Of a stretch of DNA of 64,000 nucleotides, positions 32,819 to 44,839 are shown piece by piece. The stretch is taken from positions 38,440,001 to 38,504,000 of the forward strand of contig CM060731.1 in the NCBI GenBank assembly GCA_030704615.1, in the 5' to 3' direction. A program made the translations under genes and the position numbers. The DNA comes from Takakia lepidozioides (lineage: Eukaryota; Streptophyta; Takakiopsida; Takakiales; Takakiaceae). The notes under the pieces are model-generated. The model was not told the DNA's origin. It did not search any database and worked only from the letters and a program-made list of their open reading frames with translations. Numbering within the stretch: position 1 is the stretch's first letter; the number at the start of each line of letters is the position of its first letter.

Positions 32819-35761
32819 TTGTTGGACATCAAACTGGCAGCAGGGGTAGCACCAGTCGCCGCCATTTTTGAAAGAGGGTCAAGAGAGGGGCTAAACAAGA
32901 TCTCTCCTGTCACTTGTGGGGATCGGAGGACCCTCTCTAAGGCAGGAGCATTGAAAGAGGCACTTCACATTTTGAACCAACAAGGCCTTCGGGCAGACTC
33001 CAATGCTTATGTTACTGTCTTGCAGGAGTGCATCAACTTGAAAGACCTAGCAGAGGGAAAGCAGGTGCATGCGCACATCATCCAAAGTGGATTAAAACCG
33101 ACTTATTGTTCAACACCCTTGTGAACATGTATGCCAAATGTGGGAGTCTGGTGGAGGCACGCCAAGTGTTTGACAAAATGCCTGAACGAACGGTATTCAC
33201 GTGGACTATCATGATAGCAGGATATGCCAAGCATAGGTGTGCTGAGGAGGCTTTTAAAATCTATGAGCAAATGCAGTGACACCCGACAGGGTCACCTTCA
33301 TTTGCATTCTCAACGCCTGTGCCACCCTAGGAGCCCTGGAAAAGGGCAAAGAGGTTCACGCTGCCATTATCACAGCGGGAATCCCTTCATATATTAATTT
33401 GGAGACTGCCCTTACATGGACGCCAAATGTTCTAAATGCATGTGCCAGGTTAGGAGCCCTAGAAAAGGGCAAAGAGATCCATGGTGATATGGTGAAAGCT
33501 GGAATTCCATCATATATTAACTTGGAGAACACCCTTGTTGACATGTATGCCAAATGTGGGAGCATGAATGATGCGTGCAAGGTGTTCAACAATATGCTTA
33601 AACGAAATGTGGTCTCATGGAGCTTGATGATTGCAGGATATGCTCAGCAAGGTTGTGGTGAGGAGGCTTTCAAGATGTATGAGCAAATGAGACAGGAAGG
33701 GGTATTGCCTGACAGGGTCACATTCACTTGTGTTCTTAATGCATGTGCCAGCCTAGGAGCTCTGGTAGAGGGCAAACAGGTGCACGCTGACATCATCAAA
33801 GCTGGAATACCGTCGCATGTGAACTTGGATACTGCCCAGAGCTACTGTTCCATCGGACGCGGAACGTCATCTGCATACTCCATAGCTATATGGTCTAATA
33901 CCCCTGGTACAATTGTCCCCAGATGTGGACCCTCAGTTTCCTGAAGACCATTCTCTGGGGTTGTAATTCTGTCCCCACTGCTCTCCTCCTCACCACTGTC
34001 ATTCGAGGATTCTTCCTCCGTTGTTGGCTCCTCGCTTCCAGAACCCTCCTCCGCCTCCCCATCCATAGGGCTGTACCCGACCACGTTGCAAATCCGCCCT
34101 TTTTTGCGCTGGCCATTCTGCCATTTGAGACACTCCTGTCCATTGCTCCTGTGCCTGAGCATTGGCTACTACCGCCGCATAGGGAGGAATGACGGATGCA
34201 CGTCATGTGTTCGACAATATGGCAATACGTGATGTTGTCTCATGGAGCGTGATGATTGCAGGGTACACCGAGCATGGTTGTGGTCAGGAGGCAATCGAAC
34301 TTTACAACCATATGATACAGGAAAGGGTGACCCCCAACACTTTCACATTCAGTTGCGTACTCAATGCATGTGCCAGTCTAGGAGTCCTGGAGAAGGGCAA
34401 AGAGGTCCATGCTGACATTGTCAAGGCTGGAATGGGGTCTGATATCATCATGGAGACTGCCCTTGCTGACATGTATGCTAAATGCGGGAGCTTAAATGAT
34501 GCCCGCCAGGTTTTTGACAACATGCCTAAACGAGATGTAGTTTCATGGAGTGTGATGGTCTCAGGATATGCTCAGCATGGTTGTGGTAGGAAGGCCTTGG
34601 AGATGTATGAAGGAATGATAAGGGAAGGGGTGACGCCTGACAAGGTAACATTCATTTGCGTTCTCAATGCCTGTTCTAGCCTGGCAGCCCTGGAAAAGGG
34701 CAAAGAGGTCCATGCTGACATCAGCAAAGCTGGAATCTCTGCAGACATCATTGTGGAGACTGCCCTTGCTGACATGTATGCGAAATGTGGGAGCATTAAT
34801 GATGCCCGTCAAGTGTTTGACAGTATGGCCAAACGAAATGTTGTGTCATGGAACATGATGATGGCAGGGTATGCCCAGCGTGGACATGGCAGGGAGGCCC
34901 TGCGACTATTTGAACAAATGCAACAGGAAGGCGTGAATCCAGACAGTATCACCTTTCTGTCTTCTCTCTGCATGTAGCCATCTGGGCTTAGTGGACGAAG
35001 GTCATCACTACTTTGTTTCCATGACTCCAGATTACGGCTTCATGGCTACAGTGGAGCATTTTGGCTGCATGGTGGACCTTCTTAGCCGTGGAGGGAAACT
35101 GGAGGAGGCAGAGGATTTCATCAAGGAAATGCCCATCGAAGCAGATGCTGGAGTCTGGGGGGCTTTGCTTGGCGCCTGCCGAATTTATGGAGATGTGGAG
35201 CTAGCAGAGCGAGCTGCAAAAAACCTTCTCAACTGCAATCCTGATCATGCTGCAACATATGTGCTTCTATCAAATATCTACGCTGCTGCTGGCAGGTGGG
35301 ACGAGAAAGCAAAGGTGAGAAAAATGATAGAGGAAAGAGGTGTCAGAAAGGAGGCAGGGCACAGCTGTATTGAGATTAACAATCAGTTTCATATATTTGT
35401 TGTAGAAGATAAAATGCATCCCCAAATTGAGGAAATCCATGCTGAACTGAAGAGATTGTTTGGGCAGATGAGGGAGGCTGGGTATGTGCCTGACACGTGC
35501 TTTGTATTACACGATGTGGAGGAGGACAAAAAGGAGTTTTCTCTTTGCTACCACAGTGAGAAGCTGGCTATTGCTTTTGGGATCATCAGCACACCTCAGG
35601 GGACACCCGTCCGTATCATCAAGAACCTGAGGGTGTGTGGTGACTGCCACACAGCCACCAAGTTCATCTCGAAGATTGTTGGGCGAGCACTTGTTGTACG
35701 GGATAGCGACCGTTTCCATCACTTCCAAGACGGGGTCTATTCTTGTGGGGATTATTGGTGA
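32819..35761 (+). pseudogene. PPR-DYW protein gene, nearly full length but frameshifted
   Basis: The most complete PPR here. The product would be an organelle-targeted RNA-binding C-to-U editing factor. Order: N-terminal region (LKEALHILNQQGLRADSNAY), P/L/S repeats with KGKEVHA and MYAKCGS, E domain (EHFGCMVDLLSRGGKLEEAE), E+ and a DYW deaminase domain with HSE (CYHSEKLA), CGDCHT and the exact terminus CGDYW. Defects: an extra base in the A-run at about 33093; a repeat cut short at 33273; a repeat collapsed at 33413; 350 bp of foreign sequence at 33838-34188 replacing about 11 residues; and a frameshift near 34965. Each alone would stop translation unless spliced out. From 34189 the frames are otherwise clean to the stop, so decay is recent. 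No start with a transit peptide was identified. Confidence 0.88.
33838..34188. other. foreign insert inside a PPR repeat
   Basis: The PPR frame reads LDTA up to 33837 and resumes at MTDARHVFDNM (34189). Between lies ~350 bp whose longest frames are on the - strand (34162-33842, acidic with EE/S runs). The acidic linker resembles spacer regions of retroelement polyproteins, but I cannot name it. No clear target duplication. Confidence 0.7.
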
Positions 35762-37559
35762 AACCAGTAACATGCAGAGAAGAGTGTGTGACTTCAAACA
35801 TGAGGGTGGGCGGTTCATTGTGAAAAAAGTTGAAAGAAATGTTCTGTTTCGTGAATGCAATGGTCCGTAGTGCACTTCCTGTGGTGTAAGCGACAACCAC
35901 AATCCGGGGCAGTGAATGTTCATTCAAGGGCTCTCATTGACATTCAACTATGAGCCACAACGATAGCAGCAAAACCTTGTTCATCCTTCTGGACGGAGTT
36001 GGTGACGCACATGAGGACACAACGGGCTGTGATATCATATAAGCTGATGCTGAGGAGGAACCACAACATGGTATTGATTGCAAGGGCATTGGGGCTATGG
36101 AAGATCTCTTGATGCACCATTTGGGTGAGAGAGCCAGGAGGAAGAAGAGTCGGATACGCTAGTTCAAGTGCCATGGAGAGTGAGGCAAACACATATTTGT
36201 ACAAAGGGGTGAAAGTGACTCGACTCTCCACCATCTTGTTGTTGCTTTGTTTGCAAATTCGTTTCGGCATAGGCAACGTGGGCATGTCCACAATCATGCC
36301 CTTCATTTACATTCTTGCCCCTCGTTTGGAGCCAAAAATGCCACGATCGCGAAAAGAGGCAAGAGGGTGCTAGACTTTGTGGGGATTGTTTGTCTGTACA
36401 AGACCCACCATGGTGCATGCATTCGTGAGAGAGAACATCGAATAACTTAGTGGTGAACGTGAGGAGCGTCAGCCACGATTGAATGTGGCCCTAACTTACC
36501 GAAGGCTTTACATCCTGCCCACGTGAAGTGTGGGTCCTGCCTCTGTTTTCAAGCTCTTAAAATATAATGCATCCAGCAATGAATTGATACTTCATAATGT
36601 GGAACAAGAGGAAGCTTCAAACAAGGAGGAGAGAAGGTGCCTCTACTTGATCTAGCAGCGTAGAGACAACTATTGCTCAAGGGGTTGTTGGAAGACCTCC
36701 GTGGTTATCTCGGGATAGATTATAATATTTCCAAAGGAGTAGAAAGGACAGCGAAGAGTTTATTTTCTATTTCTCTTCTGTTGCCCCAGCGCAAGCAAGG
36801 CAGGTCCAGTCTCTATCCGCACATGGTGGGAGCCCACGCTAAACCGTCCCCGGAGAAAGGAAGGAGAATCTCACTACATATTTTTCCTGCACGATTCAAA
36901 CAAGCAAGCTCTGAATTACAACTGAGGCAGTAGCAGCTCTGTGTGCAGAGTATCTCCCGCACGATGGTCAGCACCGGCTTCATGGTGATTACTAACTACG
37001 TTCACACTTTTTATAAACTATACTGGGTATAATACAAACATATCCGTGCTTGCAGCATGTAACCTTGTCAACTTCCATGTTACTATTTTCAGGAGTAGAT
37101 CAACTCAACGGCTCTCCAAAGTGCTGTCCGAGAATGTATTCTTGATAGGGGAATTGAAACGTACGATCTTGGAGAGTTTCTTAAGAGACAAATTTTCCGA
37201 CGCCATTGCAGCTGTTCTACTTGTTAGACTGCCAAAGATTCGAGTGCAAGTACCTAGTCTACAATGTCCACAGACTTTCTCCTCGTGCCAGTTGTCAGGC
37301 CGTCTCAACACAGAGACATTCAGCTCCCCCTGTGCCAAGGAGGTCTTCAATCTTCTGTCCAGGGAGACATGATGTCTATAATCTGGAGGTGCTTAAAAGT
37401 GAATGCGATAGTGTTCACGTACAAATATGTGACGTACTTAGGTATTGATGTCGGCTTGAATGATTGAAGTTGTGTACCTGTGTTCACCTTTCATGGAATG
37501 GGAATCGCAGATTCATCAGTTATGGCCGCCTGACGGTGAGGCTTATGACCTGGATGTGG
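35762..37559. other. intergenic, nothing firmly recognised
   Basis: The first part is probably PPR 3' flank. A 120-codon frame on the - strand (36306-35944) contains a hydrophobic stretch (about LAINTMLWFLLSISLYD) that could be a membrane segment; I do not recognise the family. The remainder has only short frames. Confidence 0.35.
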
Positions 37560-37562
37560 TAT

Positions 37563-37740
37563 TCTGGATTGCTCGCATCTCTACAGGAGCTACACCTATG
37601 TGGGTGCATGCTTGGAAGTATCTACCGGAATATACCTGCCGCCTCACACAATTGCAAGAGCTTGACCTACATTGTTACATTGGCGTAAGGGGCATTCGGG
37701 GCTGCCTGAGCGTATCGGGAACTTGAGGGACTGATGATCG
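37563..37740 (+). pseudogene. LRR remnant of the NLR family
   Basis: LLASLQELHLCGC in one frame is followed by CRLTQLQELDLHCYIG in another, then (third frame) LPERIGNLRD-like sequence. These match the LRR style of 23430-24770. Only about two repeats, with frameshifts. Confidence 0.65.
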
Positions 37741-39110
37741 TGAGGTGAGGTGGGGTGCAGAGGATGGCCAAGGACTGCTATGTCCCTGTCAGCGAATTCG
37801 AAAAGCTCAGCACATAGGGCCAGCTAGCAAACAAATAGCAATTGAATCCCACACACATATAGGGACCGTAGCAAACCAGAGAACCAGCTGCATGTCTTCT
37901 TTAGCTAGTTATTACCACCAAAGCATGTGTCCATTCAGTCCTACCAGCCATTGGGGGGGAGAGTTGCACCACCTAACAGTCAACTTAGGTATGTGTTGCT
38001 GTCCCCATCTCCCTTTACGGCGAAAGCCTTCAGCCTTGCCTTGCCTTGCCTATCTCACACACTCTGTTTCTTCTGTGTGGACAGAAAGATCTTTGTCCCA
38101 TACAATATGGTGTGTGTCCCATCACCCCATACTTATCTGGGAAGTGGCCAGGATTTGTTATGCTGATTATCGTGGGGCCTCCCTTGCATGGTAATTTGTA
38201 ATTTATACATTTTGCACTGTTCACTATCCTCCAGTTAATCTTGCTCTCATTCCTGTGGTACTGAGTGACCCTACCCTGTTCCTCAAAGGAACTTGGACCC
38301 GTACTCGGAAGTCCTGCAGATGGATTGAAGTTTGTCAAACTCCTGGGAAATTTTCAAATTACAGGTGGTTGTCTTGCTCTGAAACGTCTCATATCTTCAG
38401 GCTTCCCTGAGCCTGAATATCCCATCTTAATGGCTCTTTTGAACATATGTGCTTACCTGGTATCTGGGGACAGGGTCGGTGGTTGGACTTTGTGTGGGAA
38501 CTAGTACACACATGTGTTTTTCCAGTATTATTTGTCCTTTTTGTCTAAATTAGGGGACTATCTCATCTCCCTGGTCCTTGAGTTGTTACAGGTGGGAGCG
38601 TACTGCAGAATTCTGTAGGTTGAGACTGTGGCTCAACTTGGGGTTCTGTTTCTTCCTTTGCATCGAAGGTCTAGTCTGCTAACATCAAGGTACGAATTTT
38701 GCATCGAGGGTCTAGTCTGCTAGCACCAAGGTACGAATTTTCCATCTCATCTCTTCCCAGTAACTCAGATCGATTTCTTCTCAGGGTTCAAAGGTGCTTG
38801 AAGGCATTTGGCGGTAAGTTCACATGTAAAAAATGTGACCATGTATGTCAACTTTAATCTGTATATATGGAACATGGCAAGCTGGAGTAGGTGGGGTTTC
38901 ACAAAGTAATAGCTGCATCCAGCATTCTGTAAATCAGAAGTGCTATCAATCATCTTTCGGCCAACTTTAAAAAGAAAACATCATTCAAACAAGCAGCTCA
39001 CAATCGAGTGATTCACGGAAGTTTTGCTCGGCGCACTAACTATTATGGTGAACCCTCCTCTGCTTCTGCAGTCTCACATAGTTATGGTCTTGTTGTTGCA
39101 GCTTATGGAG
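37741..39110. other. intergenic; right end matches the upstream part of the duplicated NLR block
   Basis: 37741-38650 has no recognisable gene. 38880-39115 is similar to 4670-4870 and partly to 31790-31920, and here it leads straight into the hydrolase exon of the NLR pseudogene. It is therefore probably the family's upstream intron or 5' exon region. Confidence 0.5.
38660..38741. repeat. 41-bp tandem repeat, two copies
   Basis: Units 38660-38700 and 38701-38741 (GCATCGA...GTACGAATTTT) differ at four or so bases. Confidence 0.9.
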
Positions 39111-42100
39111 AGGCTTAGAGACAAACCTGGATGTGGTGCTCTTTCATGGCCTGCAGTTCGGCAACTTAGGAGTGGAAGCTTGGATGAGACTGTGGATGAG
39201 ACTTTTCTATCCAGATCTTCGGGAAGCCACTTTGCAGGCCAGCAAACAGTCTCATCACCATGTTGGACCAAGCTTCCACGTGGTGATGAGACTGTTTGCT
39301 GGCCTGCGAAGTGGCTTCCCGAAGATCTGGATACAAAAGTGCAAGTGCTTTCTCTCTCATGATGCAGAGCACACATGAGCCCAGAGGGAGGAAACAACGA
39401 AGACGTCTGCGACATTGGCCAAAAACCTTCTAGAGAGTTTTGTGAATAGGTAGTCCGCCACTTTCTCTCCATAGCCAGCTCCCCTCATTGAAGCTATGGG
39501 GTGTACATGTAGAAGTCATCAGCCATCGTTGATCACCAGCTTTGAGTGCATTTCTTCGAGGGCAAGGAGTGCTGTTATTCAAGTTGCAGTTCAAGTGAAT
39601 TTTACTGTGGATTTTACTGACTCACATGGCCGTGGCCCCGGCTTGTAATCAGAGTACAGATATCAGGCTTGTGTGGTGAAAACCAAAGATAACTTATATT
39701 TGTGAGGCTCGAAATAAAGCTTAAGGTTGATCTGGAGCATCTCTAGTTAAGTAACATGCGCAGAGACTTTCTTGTCTTTTGCAATCAGCACCAGGGACGG
39801 AAATCTATGGGATCCTCTGTCATCAGTAGGACTGCATGATATATAGTCATGTGGCATACCTTAAAGTGTCCCATGTTATGCAGTGGTGTCCAGCACAAGC
39901 TCGGGCCTCTGCAATTTTGCAGCGGGAGATGGAATGATGGCAAACAAAACCCGATGGTTCTGGTTGGCCATAACTTTGGGGGCCTTGTCATCAAGAGTTT
40001 GATTGTGGAGGCTCACAGAAGAAGCTCTCACCCCCCAAAAAATGGGTATTGTACTTCATGCAGTCCCACATGCGGGAAGTACAAATATGGAGACTTACAT
40101 CAGGAAATGCTGCAAACTTTTTGGGACCTATAGCTAAGTGGGATAATGAGAAATATCAATCCCTTCCAGCGAAAAATGGAGGAGCTCTCAATAGAAATAC
40201 AGAGTTGTGGGCAGCTCCCTCAATGTCTATGCTTTACAGAGGGCAAGCCCGCCGGTAAATTTACCAAATTTGTCTGGTAATGGGGGAAGGAAGGAGAGTC
40301 CTAGAATGATTGATGAGGTAGCCAAATTGAATGACTTGACACCGATTTGCATAGAGTAGGTATATATATATACACACACATCAGATCGTACACTTGGAGA
40401 GATCAAGGAGCATGGAAGGTACTGCATTGAGGATAGAGAGCTTAGTGCCGTTCTATTGCTTTTTCCAGAATGCCGCAATTGCCTGCTGTTGTGTTGGCCA
40501 CTGAAAAACTAGAAGAATCAGGTGCTAATTCCAGGTATAATGGGCTTGGATTGTGCAGGAGGTTATGGTGGAGCGTGCCTCCACAACAAAACACTACCAA
40601 ATTGAAGATGCAGACCATCCAAGTTTGTAGGCCAACCAGCCAGACGCATGTGAGCCAGCAAAAGCTTCTTGAACTCCTTCAGCTAATCCAAAACCAGGAA
40701 GTGAGTGATCCCCCCCTACTTCTTTGTTGAACCACGTACTTTACTCCAGGAATGGCAGAGTGTGGTGCCATATTTGGCCCCATGTCCAAAGATGTTGGGC
40801 CAAAAACATTTACCATTAGCAAAGACCTTATTTCTCTTGCTCGCACATCCCTATCTTCTTGCAAATAAACTTCTTGAGTCAGAGCTGGATTCCTGAACTC
40901 CCGATACATTTGGTTGGACTCTCAGAACATGTCGACAATGTGAAGGGCCGACTCGAAGGGGTTCCTAGAATGGGTGTAGTTGGGATGGGCGGTATTGGCA
41001 TTACAACGTTGGCAAAGGAGGTCTACCATGATCTCACCTGCATGGATTTGGATGCGTACAGCTTCCTGCCAGACATCAGATCAAGTGGCATTCTGATACA
41101 GAGACAGCTATTACGGGACATAGGTAACAGTATGGATCAGAGTAGCAGTCAAAATGCGGAGCAAGTTCAGATGCTCAAAGAGAAGGGTTTGAAGGATGAA
41201 AAAGTGCTCTTGGTGTTGGACTATGCTAGCACTAAGGGCCAAATGGTTGCTTTGGGTCTAAGTAAGCAGTTGAAAACTGGTAGTGAAGTAATTGTGACAA
41301 GCCAGAATTGGGGGATACTACATGGATATGTTGATTGGAAGTATGACATGGAGGGACTCGGCAAAGAGCAAGCCCTGGATCTATTTTGCCGCCACGCTTT
41401 TATAGCTGGAGACAAGCGAAAACAGGAATTTGAAGCAGTGACAGAGAGGATTGTGGCTGGTTGTGGTGGGCTTCCTTTGAGCCTACAGGTTATGGGTGCT
41501 TCTCTTTGCTATTGTAATGATTTGGACGAATGGAAAGATGCACTAGACAGGCTTGGAAAGGCACAGCCTTTGGAAGATGATGAGGATGAATATGTGTGGA
41601 GCCGGTTGAAAATTAGTTACAATTCCTTAGGGGAGGTGGAGCAAAATATGTTTCTTGACATTGCTTGCTTTTTTCATAAGGGTCTCTTTTTGGACTATGG
41701 TAGTGACCCGAATGACCAGTTTTCCCAAGGTATGCCTTCTGAAACAGGGCTGCGGATATGGAGTCCCTGGTCAGCAAAGCTTGGATTGAAAAACCTTTGG
41801 GACAGATCGCCTGTGAAAATAGACGGCCGCAAAGGAGTTGCTCACATTGCATGATCAGTTGCAGGACGTGGGTCGAGCCATTGCAAGAAATAATTCTCTA
41901 CCATTTGGTGACCGGTTATGGAAGGTGGAGACAACAGAAAATGCCATTCGAGATAAAAAGGTGATGGATCTCACAACTTTAATGTGGTGCGCTTGGCCTT
42001 CAGCCAGATTTGTTAAAATTGATGTTAATCAGTTTGGTGCAAGCAGGACATGACTGAGTGGATCTAGCATGTCAATGACTGGATCTCACATCTGAATCAA

Positions 42101-42540
42101 TCATATGTGACCTACTTCTGATAAAGCACCTCATTTCACACCTTACTTCCTTTTTTGCGCAGGTGTATAGCACTGTGGAAGGCCTCTCATTGGCAGGCTC
42201 AACAATGAAGCTTTCGGCGATGGAGGGAACACTGAGCAAGTTAACAAAATTACCCGCCTACGTTTGCTCAACTTGGATGGTTGCAGCCCGGAAAATGTGG
42301 AGTACTGTCTCGGGGAACATGCCAGTCAACTAAGAATTCTTTTTCTTCGCAATACGCAATTAACAGATCTGCCAACATCCTTTGCATATCTTGGGATGTT
42401 ACGTGTGCTTGACTTGAGTTACAATTACGACTTGTGCAGACTAGATTTGCGCAGCTTGGGTAGCTGCTCACAATACCTGTTTTCAGGACAGTGTACTTTC
42501 TCTCCTTCCTTGTTTCTCAAGGTCTTCGCCTCTAGCTCAT
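39110..42540 (+). pseudogene. alpha/beta-hydrolase-NBS-LRR immune receptor (HNL type), degenerate
   Basis: The hydrolase part reads LFHGLQFGNLGVEAW (39135-39179), CWPAKWLPEDLD (39297-39332), an NNEDVCDIG-like stretch (about 39390-39420), MVLVGHNFGGLVIKSLIVEA and LHAVPHAGSTNMETY (40050-40100). The nucleophile Ser of GHSFGG is Asn (39972-39974). The NBS (frame 40859-41854) reads HLVGLSEHVDNV, a P-loop GMGGIGITTLAK with Ile for the essential Lys (41000-41002), LLVLDYAS at Walker B, GSEVIVTS, CGGLPLSLQVMG and NMFLDIACFF. Then come LTLHDQLQDVGRAI and an LRR start (LRILFLRNTQLTDLPTSFAY) that ends at about 42470. Frameshifts lie near 39190, 40030, 40120, 40200 and 41850. NLRs detect pathogens; this copy cannot bind ATP normally and is truncated. 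Confidence 0.85.
39201..39340. repeat. long near-perfect hairpin made by inverted duplication of a hydrolase exon
   Basis: Arms 39208-39260 and 39281-39333 (53 bp) are reverse complements with one mismatch, around a 20-bp loop. About seven more bases pair outward with a mismatch. The right arm is the sense hydrolase exon (CWPAKWLPEDLD); the left arm is its inverted copy. CCAAGCTTCCAC in the loop is the inverse of GTGGAAGCTTGG at 39171-39182. Confidence 0.95.
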
Positions 42541-43287
42541 AGCTCACAGATCCGCTCGGCTCTCTCTTGGAGTCATAAGAACGCTCCTCTCCCAGGCTTC
42601 GTCTATTTTCATTGTCTTGTGGTTGCTAGTATGCAGGAGGGACATTCTGTTTTTATATCGAAATTTCACCATGTAATGAAGAATTTAAATCATTTAATCT
42701 ATTTTTATTTTTATATAATATTTTTAAATTAAACAATACTACCATTTAATAAAATTTTCCAAGCTGCTATTCCCTTTTTTCTTTTTTCTTTTTAAAAAAA
42801 TAAAAAAATCAAAGATTATTCTTGATGACTCGTGGCATAAACCCTACTTGAACTAGAACACGTGACATTATATGATACAACATTCTTTTATCCATATTTT
42901 CACCACGTGTAAAGATAAATAGTCATATATTCTGTCCAAGTGCCACATGTCCATCTGAAGTGCAACAGGTGTCGTGGCGTGTCGCCTGCACAATGGTGCA
43001 CATGTTCCTCTAAAGCCTTTCCATGTAGGCAACGCTCAACATACAATGTAGTCATAGAGTTTTGCCTACATCCCTCTCTTATGGATGACTACAGGTGCCA
43101 CACACGCAGTCACGGCTATGACGTGCAAAACGCAGTCCTACAGACTAGTCGCTATGACAAGGTTTTTTTCACTACAGAGTGATGTAGTCATGAACGCATA
43201 TAGGTTTGAAAAAATAGTCATATGTGCAGTCATAAAAACATTCATCTGTTGTAGTGCTGAGTAGAATGAGGCAATATATATGGCCAA
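42541..43287. other. AT-rich stretch ending in a possible CACTA-type transposon terminus
   Basis: 42640-42820 is very AT-rich. From 42920 to 43257 AGTCATA/TATGACT words recur in both orientations and the stretch ends TGTTGTAGTG (to 43257), the inverse of CACTACAACA, a CACTA-superfamily end. A CACTACA also occurs at 43171. No partner end or transposase was identified. Confidence 0.35.
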
Positions 43288-43725
43288 ATGAGGGCTGGCC
43301 TGTCTGTTTCTTTCTCTCTTCACAGGTCCATTAGACAGGGATGCCCTCTAGCTCCATTTCTCTTCCTATTTGTAGCTAACACCCTAGGATACCTGCTTGA
43401 CTCTGAGGCCTCGGTGCATGGTCTAAGAATAAGGAACCCCATGACACAGTTGTGTATCCAAGTAAAAGACTCTATGTTTGTTGACGATACCTTCTTGCTA
43501 TCGGATGCCAACCCCAACACCCTTCAGGCTGCCCAAGATACATTGGCCCAGTTCTGTGATGTCTCTGGCTTCAGGGTCAATTGGAGTAAAACCAAGGCCA
43601 TCCTGGTGGGTGACCTCACTCAATCAGAAATTGGCGATACCCCCTCATGGGGCGAAGAATTTGGTCTGGTTTGGCTGGCATCTGGTGAACCAACAACACT
43701 CCCAATCAATGGAAGCTCATCCTAA
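43288..43725 (+). mobile_element. LINE reverse-transcriptase fragment
   Basis: A 145-codon frame reads SIRQGCPLAPFLFLFVANTL, then MFVDDTFLLSDANPNTLQ (FVDD in place of FADD), then FCDVSGFRVNWSKTKAILVG. These are the palm blocks of a plant L1 RT. Both ends are truncated. It could complement the RT lost at 17150, but it lies 26 kb away with no evidence of a common origin. Confidence 0.85.
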
Positions 43726-44033
43726 GGGGTGGTAAGGAAATCCATAAGGAACACCAATGGGTTCACTATGCCATGCATCACCAAACAAATACAAAACACG
43801 GCATTTGGAAAACGGTCCCTCTTTACAAACAAGATTTGTATAACACAAGTCTTTGCAAAACGGATTCTTAAATTAGCTAAGCCAGACTAGGTATGCAGTC
43901 CCTTTCTCACCATCTAAGATTGATGTCCCATCAACGCTTCTTCCGCTTTTGAGGTCGTCCTTCAAAGGCTGGGACCGCCTCGGGTGCGTTTCCTATTTTC
44001 AAGGCACACATCTAAGTTGCCTGCACTTGATGG

Positions 44034-44288
44034 TGTAAGTTTTGTTAAACTAGTCATGCATTAACAAGAGGATCCAAAGGACCTGAATACAGATAGCACT
44101 TTGCTTTGGCTATTTAACTACTTGGGTGATAGGCCTTAGTCTATCACTGATAATGACTGAGTACCTACATAAACGGAAGAGCAAATGAGTGACTTACGCG
44201 ACCGCAAGGGAAAGCAAATGGGACTGCATAAATTACGCTCCTAACTTATCTGAGGACTGACATGGTTGCGTCCTCCTCTAAACTAACA
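44034..44288 (-). repeat. 3' LTR of the Copia element
   Basis: Starts TGTAAGTTTTGTTAAACTAG and ends CTAACA on the + strand. It is bordered at 44289 by a polypurine tract on the - strand (GAGAGAGGG). Confidence 0.9.
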
Positions 44289-44364
44289 CCCTCTCTCAGT
44301 CCTCAAAAACGCAGACTCTATTATCTATGTAATATCGCGTGCCAAGAATATTCCAGGGTGTGAC

Positions 44365-44660
44365 TCCATTAGTCCTGAAGTTCCCTCAGACTACATACTC
44401 CCAAATCTTCTCTAAACTTCTCAAATTTCAATCTGCGCAAAAGTTTTGTGAAAACGTCAGCCACTTGATCTTGAGTATCAACATGAATGAGATCAATTTC
44501 TCCGCTTAAGAAAACGGTCTTGACGTCAAGATGGTATATGGGCCACAAATTGAGAGCAGCTCGACTGTTCCTCGTATTGTACCTCACTTCACGATAGGCG
44601 CAAAACTCTCGTCAAAGTCCACACCTTCATTTTGTTCAAACCCTCGAGCAACCAAACGAG
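44365..44660 (-). pseudogene. Copia pol remnant: RT piece joined to RNase H end
   Basis: [20 protein letters not shown] (about 44650-44590) is the start of the Copia RT. After a frameshift, YHLDVKTVFLSGE follows, joined directly to IDLIHVDTQDQVADVFTKLL, the C-terminal end of RNase H. The RT active site and most of RNase H are deleted in between. Confidence 0.88.
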
Positions 44661-44839
44661 CTTTTAGTTTCTGAGGAATCTACATACCAATTTGTGTCCT
44701 TATCTGTATCCATTGAGGCTATTGCAACCTCCAATATGTGGGCAGTGTTTGACTCGTCTCCATCTTCAGAATCATGACCATCTTGATCATTTTTCATCAT
44801 ATTGGCTTGTTAGATCGAGCGGTTTCTCATGATCTTCTC

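Noticed and set aside
33842-34162. Acidic - strand frame as a host gene
   Set aside because: It is confined to the insert in the PPR and low in complexity; more likely part of the inserted sequence.
35944-36306. Hydrophobic - strand frame as a membrane-protein gene
   Set aside because: No family resemblance, no splice partners and opposite strand is equally open.
43171-43257. CACTACA...TGTAGTG ends as an 87-bp CACTA transposon
   Set aside because: Flanking bases do not form a 3-bp target duplication and the left CACTACA may be chance; only the right end is noted as possible.
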